DNA of 64,000 nt, from NCBI RefSeq assembly GCF_051027545.1, contig NZ_CP194902.1:1240001-1304000 (forward strand), given 5' to 3'. The stretch's first letter is position 1. The number at the start of each line of letters is the position of its first letter. This DNA comes from Methylocaldum sp002005105 (lineage in GTDB: Bacteria > Pseudomonadota > Gammaproteobacteria > Methylococcales > Methylococcaceae). A model generated the notes under the pieces. That model had not been told where the DNA came from and did not search any database. It worked only from the letters and a program-made list of their open reading frames with translations. The position numbers and the translations under genes were made by a program. Positions 53,874-61,873 of this stretch are shown piece after piece.

Positions 53874-56774
53874 ATGAAATTGTTCAAACGGCCTGTTTCC
53901 GAAGCCGATTCATCTTCCAAGTCGCAGACCTCGGGGCACGGCATGGACCGGCGCGAGTTTCTGCGCCGCTCGGGACTTTCCGTGGGCGGCGCGGCTTTGG
54001 TGGGAGCGGTGCCTTTGTCGATGATGAAAAAGGTCGACGCGACGGGCGCTCCCGCGCAGCCGGCAGGGGAAATCAGGAAGGTCAAAAGCGTCTGCACCCA
54101 TTGCTCGGTGGGCTGCGGGGTTATCGCCGAGGTGCAGAACGGGGTTTGGATCGGCCAGGAGCCGGCTTTCGATCATCCGTTCAACCTGGGGGCGCATTGT
54201 GCGAAAGGGGCGTCGGTGCGCGAGCACGGCCATGGGGAGCGACGGCTCAAATACCCGATGAAGCTGGTCGACGGCAAGTGGCAGCGCATCGGCTGGGATC
54301 AGGCGATAGACGAGCTGGGCGACAAACTTCTTGCCATCCGCGAGCAATACGGTCCCGATTCCGTCTATTGGCTCGGATCGTCCAAGCACAACAACGAGCA
54401 GGCTTATCTCTTTCGGAAATTCGCCGCTTTGTGGGGCTCCAATAACATCGACCACCAGGCCCGCATCTGCCATTCGACCACGGTCGCCGGCGTCGCCAAC
54501 ACCTGGGGCTACGGGGCGATGACCAATTCCTACAACGACATTCACAACGCCAAATCGATTTTCATCATCGGCGGCAATCCGGCCGAGGCGCATCCGGTTT
54601 CGATGCAGCATATCTTCCGCGCCAAGGAGCGCGGCGCGCCGCTGATCGTGGTCGATCCGCGCTTTACCCGCACCGCGGCCCATGCCGATTTGCACATCTG
54701 CATCCGGCCCGGCACCGACGTGCCGTTTATCTGGGGCCTGTTGTGGCACATCTTTCAGAACGGCTGGGAAGACAAGACGTTTATCGAGCAGCGGGTGTTC
54801 GGGATGGACGAAATCCGCAAGGAAGTGGCGAAATGGACGCCGGCAGAAGTCGAGCGGGTTACCGGAGTGCCGGAAGAACTCGCTCATAAGGCCGCGCGGA
54901 TCATGGCGCAAAACCGGCCCGGCACCTTCATCTGGTGCATGGGCGGGACGCAGCACACGATCGGCAACAACAATACCCGCGCGTACTGCATCTTTCAGCT
55001 TGTGCTCGGCAACATGGGGCTAGAAGGCGGCGGCACCAACGTGTTCCGCGGCCACGACAACGTGCAAGGCGCCACCGACGTAGGCCCGAACGCCGAGAGC
55101 CTGCCGGCTTACTATGGTTTGAGCGAGGACGCCTGGCGGCATTGGGCAAAAGTGTGGGACATCGATTTCGACTGGCTGGCCGGTCGTTTCGATCAGGGGG
55201 AATACGACGACGGGGCCGGGAAGAAAATCAAAACGATGTTCAACAACGGCATTCCGGTCTCCCGATGGGTGGACGGCGTTTTGGAATCTGGCGAGAACAT
55301 TTCGCAGCGAAATCCCATCAGGGCGATGGTGTTCTGGGGCCATGCTCCCAACAGCCAGGTGCGCGGCCCCGAGATGAAAGCCGCAATGGAGAAGCTGGAC
55401 GTCTTGGCCGTGATCGACCCGTATCCGACAGTCACCGCCGTGATGCACGACCGCAAGGACAACGTCTACCTGCTGCCGGCCTGCACCCAGTTCGAGACTT
55501 ACGGTTCGCTCACCTCGTCCAACCGGTCGATTCAGTGGCGCAGCCAAATCATCGAGCCCCTGTTCGAGTCGCGGCCGGACCACACGATCATGTACCAGTT
55601 CGCCCGCAAGTTCGAGTTCGAAAAGGAACTGACCAAAAACATCAAGGTGGAGAACGACACGCCGCTGATCGAGGACATCCTGCGGGAGATCAACCGCGGC
55701 GCCTGGGCGGCGGGTTATACCGGCCAAAGCCCGGAGCGGCTCAAGGCCCATCAGGAGACCTGGCACACTTTCCACACCACGACCTTGAAGGGGCAGGGCG
55801 GTCCCTGCGACGGCGAGTATTACGGGTTGCCTTGGCCGTGCTGGGGTACGCCGGAGATGAAGCATCCTGGTTCGCATATCCTGTACGACACCAGCAAGAC
55901 GGTGGCGGAAGGCGGCTCACCTTTCCGTGCCCGTTTCGGCACGGAATACCAGGGCAAGAACCTTTTGGCGGAAGGCTCCTCGAACAAGGGAGCGGATATC
56001 CGGGACGGCTATCCCGAATTCAGCGCCGAGCTGCTGAAGAAACTGGGTTGGTGGAAGGATTTGACCGAGCAGGAAAAGAAACTGGCCGAGGGCAAGAACT
56101 GGAAGACCGATCCTTCAGGCGGCATCATCCGGGTCGCGATCAAGCACGGCTGTGCGCCTTACGGCAATGCCAAGGCCCGCTGCATCGTGTGGAACTTCCC
56201 CGATCCGGTGCCGATCCACCGCGAGCCTTTGTACACGCCGCGCCGCGATCTGGTGGAGAAATACCCGACTTACCAGGACCGCAAGCGTTACTGGCGCTTG
56301 CCGACCCGTTACGCCTCGATCCAGCAGCAGGACTTCAGCAAGGATTTTCCGTTGATCATGACTTCGGGACGCCTGGTCGAATACGAAGGCGGCGGCGACG
56401 AAACCCGCTCCAATCCCTGGCTGGCCGAGCTGCAGCAGGACATGTTCGTCGAGATCAACCCGCGCGACGCCAACAACGCCGGGGTGCGGCACGGCGAACA
56501 GGTGTGGGTCGCCGGCCCCGAAGGCGGAAGGATTAGCGTCATGGCTTTCGTCACCGAGCGGGTCCGACCGGGCGTCGTCTTCATGCCTTTCCATTTCGGC
56601 GGGCACTACGAGGGGCAGGACTTGCGGCCGAAATACCCGGAAGGCAGCGCGCCGTACGTGCTGGGCGAATCCTGCAACATCGTGTTCACCTACGGCTACG
56701 ATTCGGTAACGGCGATGCAGGAGACCAAGGTTTCGCTGTGCCGGATAGAGCCGGATTTAGTGACTGAGAAATGA
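53874..56774 (+). CDS. fdhA: Formate dehydrogenase alpha subunit, Tat-exported molybdoenzyme
   Basis: 966 residues. Tat signal MDRREFLRRSGLSVGGAALV near residue 24; [4Fe-4S] motif CTHCSVGCGVIAEV ... CAKGAS; active-site Cys in RICHSTTVAGVANTWGYG in place of selenocysteine; C-terminal molybdopterin-dinucleotide binding domain (NPRDANNAGVRHGEQVWV). It oxidises formate to CO2 in the periplasm, the last step of methane oxidation after Fhc. The stop is overlapped by the ATG of a BrnT-type toxin gene (ATGA), and fdhB follows only 1.35 kb later. Confidence 0.95.
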   Translation: MKLFKRPVSEADSSSKSQTSGHGMDRREFLRRSGLSVGGAALVGAVPLSMMKKVDATGAPAQPAGEIRKVKSVCTHCSVGCGVIAEVQNGVWIGQEPAFDHPFNLGAHCAKGASVREHGHGERRLKYPMKLVDGKWQRIGWDQAIDELGDKLLAIREQYGPDSVYWLGSSKHNNEQAYLFRKFAALWGSNNIDHQARICHSTTVAGVANTWGYGAMTNSYNDIHNAKSIFIIGGNPAEAHPVSMQHIFRAKERGAPLIVVDPRFTRTAAHADLHICIRPGTDVPFIWGLLWHIFQNGWEDKTFIEQRVFGMDEIRKEVAKWTPAEVERVTGVPEELAHKAARIMAQNRPGTFIWCMGGTQHTIGNNNTRAYCIFQLVLGNMGLEGGGTNVFRGHDNVQGATDVGPNAESLPAYYGLSEDAWRHWAKVWDIDFDWLAGRFDQGEYDDGAGKKIKTMFNNGIPVSRWVDGVLESGENISQRNPIRAMVFWGHAPNSQVRGPEMKAAMEKLDVLAVIDPYPTVTAVMHDRKDNVYLLPACTQFETYGSLTSSNRSIQWRSQIIEPLFESRPDHTIMYQFARKFEFEKELTKNIKVENDTPLIEDILREINRGAWAAGYTGQSPERLKAHQETWHTFHTTTLKGQGGPCDGEYYGLPWPCWGTPEMKHPGSHILYDTSKTVAEGGSPFRARFGTEYQGKNLLAEGSSNKGADIRDGYPEFSAELLKKLGWWKDLTEQEKKLAEGKNWKTDPSGGIIRVAIKHGCAPYGNAKARCIVWNFPDPVPIHREPLYTPRRDLVEKYPTYQDRKRYWRLPTRYASIQQQDFSKDFPLIMTSGRLVEYEGGGDETRSNPWLAELQQDMFVEINPRDANNAGVRHGEQVWVAGPEGGRISVMAFVTERVRPGVVFMPFHFGGHYEGQDLRPKYPEGSAPYVLGESCNIVFTYGYDSVTAMQETKVSLCRIEPDLVTEK

Positions 56775-57061
56775 AGTTTGAATGGGATAAAGAGAAAGCT
56801 GCCACCAATAAAGCGAAGCACGGTGTCTCATTTGAAGAAGCCTGCACGGCTTTCAGCGATCCTTTATTTATCGACTTTTACGATCCAGACCATTCCGAAG
56901 ACGAACATCGTTATATCCTCGTGGGGGAAACTCAAAACGGGCGTTTGTTATTGGTGTCCTATACGGAACGAGAGGATAGTATTCGCTTGATTAGTGCGAG
57001 AGAGGCAACCAAAGCGGAGCGAAAAGCGTATGAGCAAGGTGGATACGGAACTGAACGATGA
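56771..57061 (+). CDS. BrnT-family toxin
   Basis: 96 residues: MKFEWDKEKAATNKAKHGVS, FSDPLFIDFYDPDHSEDEHR, VGETQNGRLLLVSYTERED and IRLISAREATKAERKAYEQG, all typical of the BrnT ribonuclease toxins (RelE-like fold). It begins inside the fdhA stop and its 3' end overlaps the antitoxin gene by 32 nt. The DNA is more AT-rich than fdhA, indicating insertion from elsewhere. Confidence 0.92.
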   Translation: MKFEWDKEKAATNKAKHGVSFEEACTAFSDPLFIDFYDPDHSEDEHRYILVGETQNGRLLLVSYTEREDSIRLISAREATKAERKAYEQGGYGTER

Positions 57062-57260
57062 ACTTCGGTCGGAGTACGACCTGAAGAGTTTACGAGTAAG
57101 ACGGTTCGGGCCGAAACGAAAAGCGTTTGGTGACGTGGTTCGCTTGGAACCTGATGTAGCGGAGGCGTTCCCAAATGCCGATGCCGTAAACGAAGCGTTG
57201 CGCCTCTTAATCGAGATTGCCAAGCGTTCGGAGCGTCCGACCAAACCAGAAGTAGATTGA
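57030..57260 (+). CDS. Antitoxin of the BrnT toxin (BrnA-like)
   Basis: 76 residues from ATG 57030 (GGAG 10 nt before). The C-terminal half RLEPDVAEAFPNADAVNEAL with LRLLIEIAKRSE resembles the ribbon-helix-helix-type antitoxins found with BrnT. The N-terminal half is basic. It should neutralise BrnT and repress the pair. The frame overlaps the toxin's last codons, and the Uma2 gene begins 1 nt after its stop. Confidence 0.75.
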   Translation: MSKVDTELNDELRSEYDLKSLRVRRFGPKRKAFGDVVRLEPDVAEAFPNADAVNEALRLLIEIAKRSERPTKPEVD

Positions 57261-57261
57261 C

Positions 57262-57831
57262 ATGACTCAGGGTCACAGCGCTGCTGTGCCGACGTCGTAT
57301 GAATGTCTGCTCGCCTTGCCGGAAAATCTGGTCGGGGAAGTGCTCGGCGCTCGGTTGTATACCGAAACCCGCCCCACAGGCCCACAGCATCTGGTGAAAG
57401 GTGGATTGCTCTGCTCACTCGTACCTCCTTTTTGCAAAACTCGAAGCGGCTCCGGTCGTTGGCAGATTCTTCCGGAACCCGAGGTCCACTTCGTCCGAGA
57501 TACCGAGGTCGCCGTGCCCGATCTGGCCGGCTGGCGGCGCGAGCGGATGCCGGAGATTCCGAGAGACCATCGCTTCGAAGTGGTGCCCGATTGGGTGTGC
57601 GAAATCCTCTCGCCCGGCACCGAGAAAAAAGATCGCGCCATCAAGCTGCCTTTGTACGCCCGCTACGGCGTGGCTCATGCCTGGCTGGTCGACCCGCTCG
57701 AGCGGACCCTGGAAGCGTTCGAGTTGCGCGAGGGCTTTTGGGTGCTGCTGGCTACGCTGAAAGACGAAGACCCTGTATCGATGCGGCCGTTTGACGCCAT
57801 CACTTTTTCGTTGGCGGAGCTATGGACGTAA
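57262..57831 (+). CDS. Uma2/DUF820-family restriction-endonuclease-fold protein
   Basis: 189 residues. PD-(D/E)XK-like features: VKGGLL, VAVPDLAGWRRERMP, PDWVCEILSPGTEKKDRAIK and AHAWLVDPLERTLEAFEL, as in the Uma2 family abundant in cyanobacteria and some proteobacteria. Function unknown, often linked to mobile DNA. It follows the BrnT/antitoxin pair in one direction, and all three lie between fdhA and fdhB. Confidence 0.88.
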   Translation: MTQGHSAAVPTSYECLLALPENLVGEVLGARLYTETRPTGPQHLVKGGLLCSLVPPFCKTRSGSGRWQILPEPEVHFVRDTEVAVPDLAGWRRERMPEIPRDHRFEVVPDWVCEILSPGTEKKDRAIKLPLYARYGVAHAWLVDPLERTLEAFELREGFWVLLATLKDEDPVSMRPFDAITFSLAELWT

Positions 57832-57924
57832 GGACTCCGAGGGGACGGGTTTTGAAGGGGTAAAGTAAAAGGTCAATGCCTTTAAGTTGCGGGTATGGCT
57901 GAAAACAACGTTCCGATTCGTGTT

Positions 57925-58087
57925 GTAGGGTGGGTTAGGCGCGCATCGCACGGAACCAGTAAAGTTCCTGTGGTGCTTTCGCGCGCCGTAACCCACCACG
58001 CAAGGCCGCGGAACCGGTGGGTTACGGCGCGCAGAGGACCGGTGGCCGCGAAATGGTTCGCGGCAGTGCGCGCCTAACCCACCCTAC
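57925..58087. repeat. 163-bp nested inverted repeat upstream of fdhB
   Basis: The outer arms GTAGGGTGGGTTAGGCGCGC (57925-57944) and its exact inverse (58068-58087) are 20 bp long. Inside is a second pair, CGCGCCGTAACCCACC / GGTGGGTTACGGCGCG (about 57983-58032). It has no coding capacity. It could be a MITE-type element or the end of the insertion that carried brnT and uma2. It ends 34 nt before the fdhB start. Confidence 0.85.
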
Positions 58088-58121
58088 TCTCGAATTTATT
58101 GTATCCAAACGTATTTGAACC

Positions 58122-58739
58122 ATGGCCCGAATGAAGTTTCTTTGCGACGAAGAGCGCTGCATCGAATGCAACGCCTGCGTCACCGCGTGTAAAAATGAGC
58201 ACGAAGTCCCTTGGGGCGTCAATCGTCGGCGGGTGATCACGCTGGACGACGGATTGCCTGGAGAGAAAACCATTTCCGTCGCGTGCATGCATTGTTCCGA
58301 TGCGCCTTGCCAGGCGGTCTGTCCGGTGGACTGTTTTTACACCACCGAGGACGGCGTAGTGCTGCACGACAAGGACCTGTGCATCGGTTGCGGCTACTGC
58401 TTCTACGCCTGTCCGTTCGGTGCTCCGCAATACCCGCAGGACGGCGCTTTCGGCGCGCGCGGCAAGATGGACAAGTGCACGTTTTGCGCCGGCGGTCCGG
58501 AACAGGATCATTCCGAGGAAGAGTTCAAGAAATACGGCCGGAATCGTCTAGCCGAGGGCAAGCTTCCCCTCTGCGCCGAAATGTGTTCCACCAAGGCGCT
58601 GCTCGCGGGCGACGCCGACATGGTGGCAGACATCTTCCGCGAACGGGTGGTTCGCCGCGCCGGCAACGACAATCCGGATTTGCAGCGCCAGCCGCAGGGC
58701 AAGCCCTGGGGCTGGGAGACCGCTTACAAGGAAGGGTAG
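58122..58739 (+). CDS. fdhB: Formate dehydrogenase iron-sulfur (beta) subunit
   Basis: 205 residues; four ferredoxin-type cysteine groups: CIECNACVTACKNEHEVPWG, CMHCSDAPCQAVCPVDC, CIGCGYCFYACPFGAPQYP and CTFC ... CAEMC. It passes electrons from FdhA to cytochrome FdhC. No signal peptide, so it would be exported with FdhA by Tat. The operon continues with the small lipoprotein and fdhC, but fdhA is separated by brnT/antitoxin/uma2. Confidence 0.94.
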   Translation: MARMKFLCDEERCIECNACVTACKNEHEVPWGVNRRRVITLDDGLPGEKTISVACMHCSDAPCQAVCPVDCFYTTEDGVVLHDKDLCIGCGYCFYACPFGAPQYPQDGAFGARGKMDKCTFCAGGPEQDHSEEEFKKYGRNRLAEGKLPLCAEMCSTKALLAGDADMVADIFRERVVRRAGNDNPDLQRQPQGKPWGWETAYKEG

Positions 58740-58744
58740 GCAGC

Positions 58745-58927
58745 ATGAGACGGCTTGGCCTGTTCTTGCTGATCATTCCAATCCTGCAAGGCTGTTACGA
58801 AGATCCGGACGTGACTCTGCACCGGGCTCATGAATATAAAGGCAAGGAAGACCGCCACATGGGCGATGCGGGCTACCGGCGGGAACAGTTGAGATTGCGC
58901 TTCAAGACCGTACAGAGCGACCGTTAG
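58745..58927 (+). CDS. Small lipoprotein between fdhB and fdhC
   Basis: 60 residues. MRRLGLFLLIIPILQGCYED has a lipobox (LQGC), then a short charged tail VTLHRAHEYKGKEDRHM. It lies 5 nt after fdhB and 1 nt before fdhC, so it is part of the enzyme operon. It may anchor the complex at the membrane or help assembly; no tested function known to me. Confidence 0.8.
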   Translation: MRRLGLFLLIIPILQGCYEDPDVTLHRAHEYKGKEDRHMGDAGYRREQLRLRFKTVQSDR

Positions 58928-58928
58928 C

Positions 58929-59975
58929 ATGATGACTCAAGTTCAAAAAGCGTCGTTTTGGCGGATTTTGTCGGCTTTCGCGCTCATGCTGGTTCTGCTG
59001 GCGATCTCTGGAACGCTGCGAGCCCATGAAGGCGAGAGACACGAACTGCACAAGGCTGAATCGGTGGTGAATCCCAGATCCGACTATTGGCGGCAGGTGC
59101 GGGAAGGCGTTCAGGGCTACACCGCGGTCAAGGGACAGGAGACGAACGTTCTGATCCAGGGCGGCGGCCAGAATTGGCGGCGGCTCCGGAACGGCCCCAT
59201 AGCGAGCTACGGCGGCGTTCTCTTGGGAGTTGTGGTTTTCGCGCTCGGAGCGTTTTATCTCTGGCGCGGACAGGTAAAGCTCAGCCAGCCCCGATCCGGC
59301 GAAACCCTGGTGCGCTGGACGCTCGCCGAGCGGGTTCTGCATTGGTACGCGGCGCTGCTGTTCATTTTTCTGGCGATTACCGGTTTGAGTTTGCTCTATG
59401 GTCGAGCGCTGCTGATTCCGCTCGTGGGGCATAAGGCCTTTTCCGTCTACGCCGAGATTGCCAAGCTGCTGCACAACTTCATCGGCCCCTTGTTCATCGT
59501 CGGTTTGTTGCTCATGTTTGTCGCGTGGGTCAGGGACAATCTTCCGAGCCGGATCGATATCGACTGGCTCAGGGCCTTCGGAGGCATGGTCGGCGATCGC
59601 CATCCGTCCGCCGGACGCATGAATGCCGGCGAAAAAATGTGGTTCTGGATTTTGGCGGGCGGCGGGCTGGCGGTGAGTGCGAGCGGTCTGCTGCTGGATT
59701 TTCCCAATTTCGGCCAGGAACGTTGGCTATTGCAACTGTCGCATCTGATTCATGTCGTTTTCGCTTTGGTTCTGATGGCGGGAGCCTTGGGACACATCTA
59801 TATAGGCACGATCGGGACGGAAGGAGCACTCGAAGGCATGGTGCGCGGAAGAGTCGACAAGAGCTGGGCGATTCAGCATCATGATTTGTGGTGCGAGCAA
59901 CTCGCCGCGGACGAATCCGGCTCTTCGGTTCCCGACAGGCCGCCCCTTCCGGAGACGAGCCACATCGCCTCGTGA
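58929..59975 (+). CDS. fdhC: Formate dehydrogenase cytochrome b556 (gamma) subunit
   Basis: 348 residues. A signal-like first helix (FALMLVLLAISGTLRAHEG), a periplasmic segment, then four membrane helices of the diheme cytochrome b type: ERVLHWYAALLFIFLAITGL, KLLHNFIGPLFIVGLLL, WFWILAGGGLAVSASGLLL and LSHLIHVVFALVLMAGALGH (20). The His residues in these helices are the likely heme ligands. It carries formate electrons to the quinone pool. Start ATG 58929; ATG 58932 equally possible. Confidence 0.93.
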   Translation: MMTQVQKASFWRILSAFALMLVLLAISGTLRAHEGERHELHKAESVVNPRSDYWRQVREGVQGYTAVKGQETNVLIQGGGQNWRRLRNGPIASYGGVLLGVVVFALGAFYLWRGQVKLSQPRSGETLVRWTLAERVLHWYAALLFIFLAITGLSLLYGRALLIPLVGHKAFSVYAEIAKLLHNFIGPLFIVGLLLMFVAWVRDNLPSRIDIDWLRAFGGMVGDRHPSAGRMNAGEKMWFWILAGGGLAVSASGLLLDFPNFGQERWLLQLSHLIHVVFALVLMAGALGHIYIGTIGTEGALEGMVRGRVDKSWAIQHHDLWCEQLAADESGSSVPDRPPLPETSHIAS

Positions 59976-60011
59976 TGTCTCTTTATTTTCTTACCTGAAG
60001 GAGTGATGGCT

Positions 60012-60221
60012 ATGACGGACCGTGTCTATAAACTGATCGAAATCGTCGGGACTTCGCCGCACGGAACGGACGAGGCCACCCGAAATGCCATAGAAAAAGC
60101 ATCGAAAACGGTCAAGAACCTGGACTGGTTCCAAGTTGTCGAAACGCGGGGGCAGATTGCCAACGGCAAAATCGCCCATTATCAAGTGGTCTTGAAGGTC
60201 GGATTTCGGATCGAAGACTGA
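60012..60221 (+). CDS. Dodecin (flavin-binding small protein)
   Basis: 69 residues: MTDRVYKLIEIVGTSPHGTD, then AIEKASKTVKNLDWFQVVET and the conserved IAHYQVVLKVGFRIED. Dodecins form hollow dodecamers storing FMN or other flavins. ATG 60012 is favoured by spacing from GGAG (about 59999); ATG 60006 is an alternative giving two more residues. A single-gene unit. Confidence 0.93.
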   Translation: MTDRVYKLIEIVGTSPHGTDEATRNAIEKASKTVKNLDWFQVVETRGQIANGKIAHYQVVLKVGFRIED

Positions 60222-60296
60222 GTCAACCGCTACATTCGTATGGACGTCCAAAATCGCCCTTCGTGGTCGAAGGCTTTCTAATTTTCGGGAATTCAC

Positions 60297-60839
60297 ATGG
60301 TTTTCAAGCCCAGATTCTATTTTCTCGTTGGTTTTCTGTTTTGCATGGGGCTGCTCGCGGCCGCTCTTTATTTCCAATTTTCCGGCGGGCTGGAGCCCTG
60401 TCCGCTATGTGTGTCCCAGCGCATCATGGTTTTCGCCGTCGCATTGGTGATGCTGGTTGCGGTTCTGCATAATCCGAAGAGGACTGGGGTCAAGGTCTAC
60501 GCGATTCTTGGGTTCGTCATGGCCGTGCTGGGCGGAACGGTTTCGGCCCGGCATGTCTGGCTGCAGCATTTGCCGCCGGAGGAAGTGCCGGCCTGCGGTC
60601 CGGGATTGGAATACATGTTCCAGTATTTTCCCTTGACCGAGACCCTCAAGGCGATGCTGAACGGGACCGGAGACTGCGCCAAAGTCGATTGGACGCTGCT
60701 CGGGCTCAGTATGCCCGCCTGGGTGTTGATCAGCTTCTTCATCTTGGCGCTGCTCAGCCTTACCCAATTCTGGAACAGTTCGGCTGTGCGTGGAGATCAA
60801 CGATATTTTTCGACTAAGAGCGAACTGCCGTTTCGCTGA
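60297..60839 (+). CDS. dsbB: Disulfide bond formation protein B
   Basis: 180 residues, four membrane helices. The first redox pair is CPLC after GGLEP; the second is the Cys of VPACGPGLEYMF and GDCAKVDW. It re-oxidises DsbA using quinones. Normal length. It faces phoB in the same direction with 140 bp between. Confidence 0.94.
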   Translation: MVFKPRFYFLVGFLFCMGLLAAALYFQFSGGLEPCPLCVSQRIMVFAVALVMLVAVLHNPKRTGVKVYAILGFVMAVLGGTVSARHVWLQHLPPEEVPACGPGLEYMFQYFPLTETLKAMLNGTGDCAKVDWTLLGLSMPAWVLISFFILALLSLTQFWNSSAVRGDQRYFSTKSELPFR

Positions 60840-60915
60840 AGGCGTTAACGCGAAGCATTAAGGCATCATTAGATAATGATGGCGAGATTCGACAGTTGTG
60901 GCTTTGCCGATACAC

Positions 60916-60933
60916 ATGTCACGGAAAGGTCAC
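60916..60933 (+). promoter_or_regulatory. Pho box upstream of phoB
   Basis: ATGTCAC-GGAA-AGGTCAC: two 7-bp direct repeats of the CTGTCAT type with the correct 4-bp spacing (11-bp period). It lies 48-65 bp before the phoB ATG. This suggests PhoB controls its own operon on phosphate starvation, as in other proteobacteria. Confidence 0.75.
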
Positions 60934-60980
60934 ATTTGCAACGTACATTGAACGATTATCCGAAGGAGTGAGTATCGAGA

Positions 60981-61673
60981 ATGTCCGTGATAAACGTGCT
61001 CGTTGTCGAAGATGAAGATGCGATTCGTGAAATGCTTGGTTTGGTCCTGGAACAGGCCGAGTTCGCCGTCAGGGCCGTTGCGGATACCCACCAGGCGCAA
61101 TCGGCCTTGAATGAGTCGGTTCCCGATCTGATTTTATTGGACTGGATGTTGCCCGGCTTGAGCGGCGTCGAATGGGCTCGCCGTCTCAAGAAAGACAAAC
61201 AATATAGCGAAATTCCCATCATCATGATCACCGCTCGCGGCGAGGAAGAAGATAAAATCCGGGGGTTGGATGTCGGGGCCGACGATTATGTCACCAAACC
61301 GTTCTCGCCGCGCGAATTGATAGCGCGGATCAAGGCGGTTCTTCGGCGTAGCAACAAGTACGGCAAGGGCGGAAGAATCGAGATTGGCGGGATCGCGTTG
61401 GATGTCGACGAACATAGGGTTAGCATTGCCGACAGCCACGTTATTCTGAGTCCGACTGAGTACCGATTATTGGAATTCTTCCTCACCCATCCCGACAAGG
61501 TCTACAGCCGTAGCCAGTTGCTCGACCAGGTTTGGGGACGAAGTTCATTCATCGAGGAACGCACCGTCGATGTCCACATCCGGCGCCTGCGCAAGATCCT
61601 GGCCGAACATGACCGCGAGGAGGTTATCCAGACGGTGCGCGGTTTCGGATACCGTTTTTCTGAGAACTTGTGA
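60981..61673 (+). CDS. phoB: Phosphate regulon response regulator PhoB
   Basis: 230 residues. Receiver domain with the acidic pair (VVEDEDAIREM), the phospho-accepting Asp in LILLDWMLPGLSG and the switch Lys in YVTKPFSPREL; C-terminal OmpR/PhoB winged helix (LSPTEYRLLEFFLTHPDKVY, RTVDVHIRRLRKIL). AAGGAG lies 12 nt before the ATG. A Pho box stands in front. 200 bp separate it from phoR, unlike the close pair in many bacteria. Confidence 0.95.
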   Translation: MSVINVLVVEDEDAIREMLGLVLEQAEFAVRAVADTHQAQSALNESVPDLILLDWMLPGLSGVEWARRLKKDKQYSEIPIIMITARGEEEDKIRGLDVGADDYVTKPFSPRELIARIKAVLRRSNKYGKGGRIEIGGIALDVDEHRVSIADSHVILSPTEYRLLEFFLTHPDKVYSRSQLLDQVWGRSSFIEERTVDVHIRRLRKILAEHDREEVIQTVRGFGYRFSENL

Positions 61674-61685
61674 AAAACCTACTGC

Positions 61686-61833
61686 GCGGTTCGAGTCCGC
61701 ACCTGCGATGCTCAACGTACCCCTTTGTACGCCTGCGCTTTTCATGCCGGACCTCCGTGTCCGGCACCCTGTGGGCGGCAACTGCCGTGCAAATCGGCAT
61801 TCCTGCCGATTTGTCGGCGCGGACTCGAACCGC
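61686..61833. repeat. Nested hairpin element between phoB and phoR
   Basis: The outer arms GCGGTTCGAGTCCGC (61686-61700) and GCGGACTCGAACCGC (61819-61833) are perfect inverses. Two hairpins lie inside: GCCGGAC-6 nt-GTCCGGC near 61743-61762, and CAAATCGGCA-TTCC-TGCCGATTTG near 61790-61813. It could fold like a three-way junction in the phoB-phoR message. A dispersed repeat is likely; effects on phoR expression are possible. Confidence 0.75.
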
Positions 61834-61873
61834 TCGCGACGGTTTTTTTACAACCCCTGACCAAACCTGATTC

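Noticed and set aside
54470..54500. Possible selenocysteine formate dehydrogenase
   Set aside because: The active-site codon in RICHSTTV is TGC (Cys), and there is no in-frame TGA or SECIS need.
61686..61833. The arms of the phoB-phoR repeat resemble tRNA T-arms (GGTTCGAGTCC)
   Set aside because: No acceptor stem, anticodon arm or CCA end can be built around them; the two arms simply pair with each other.
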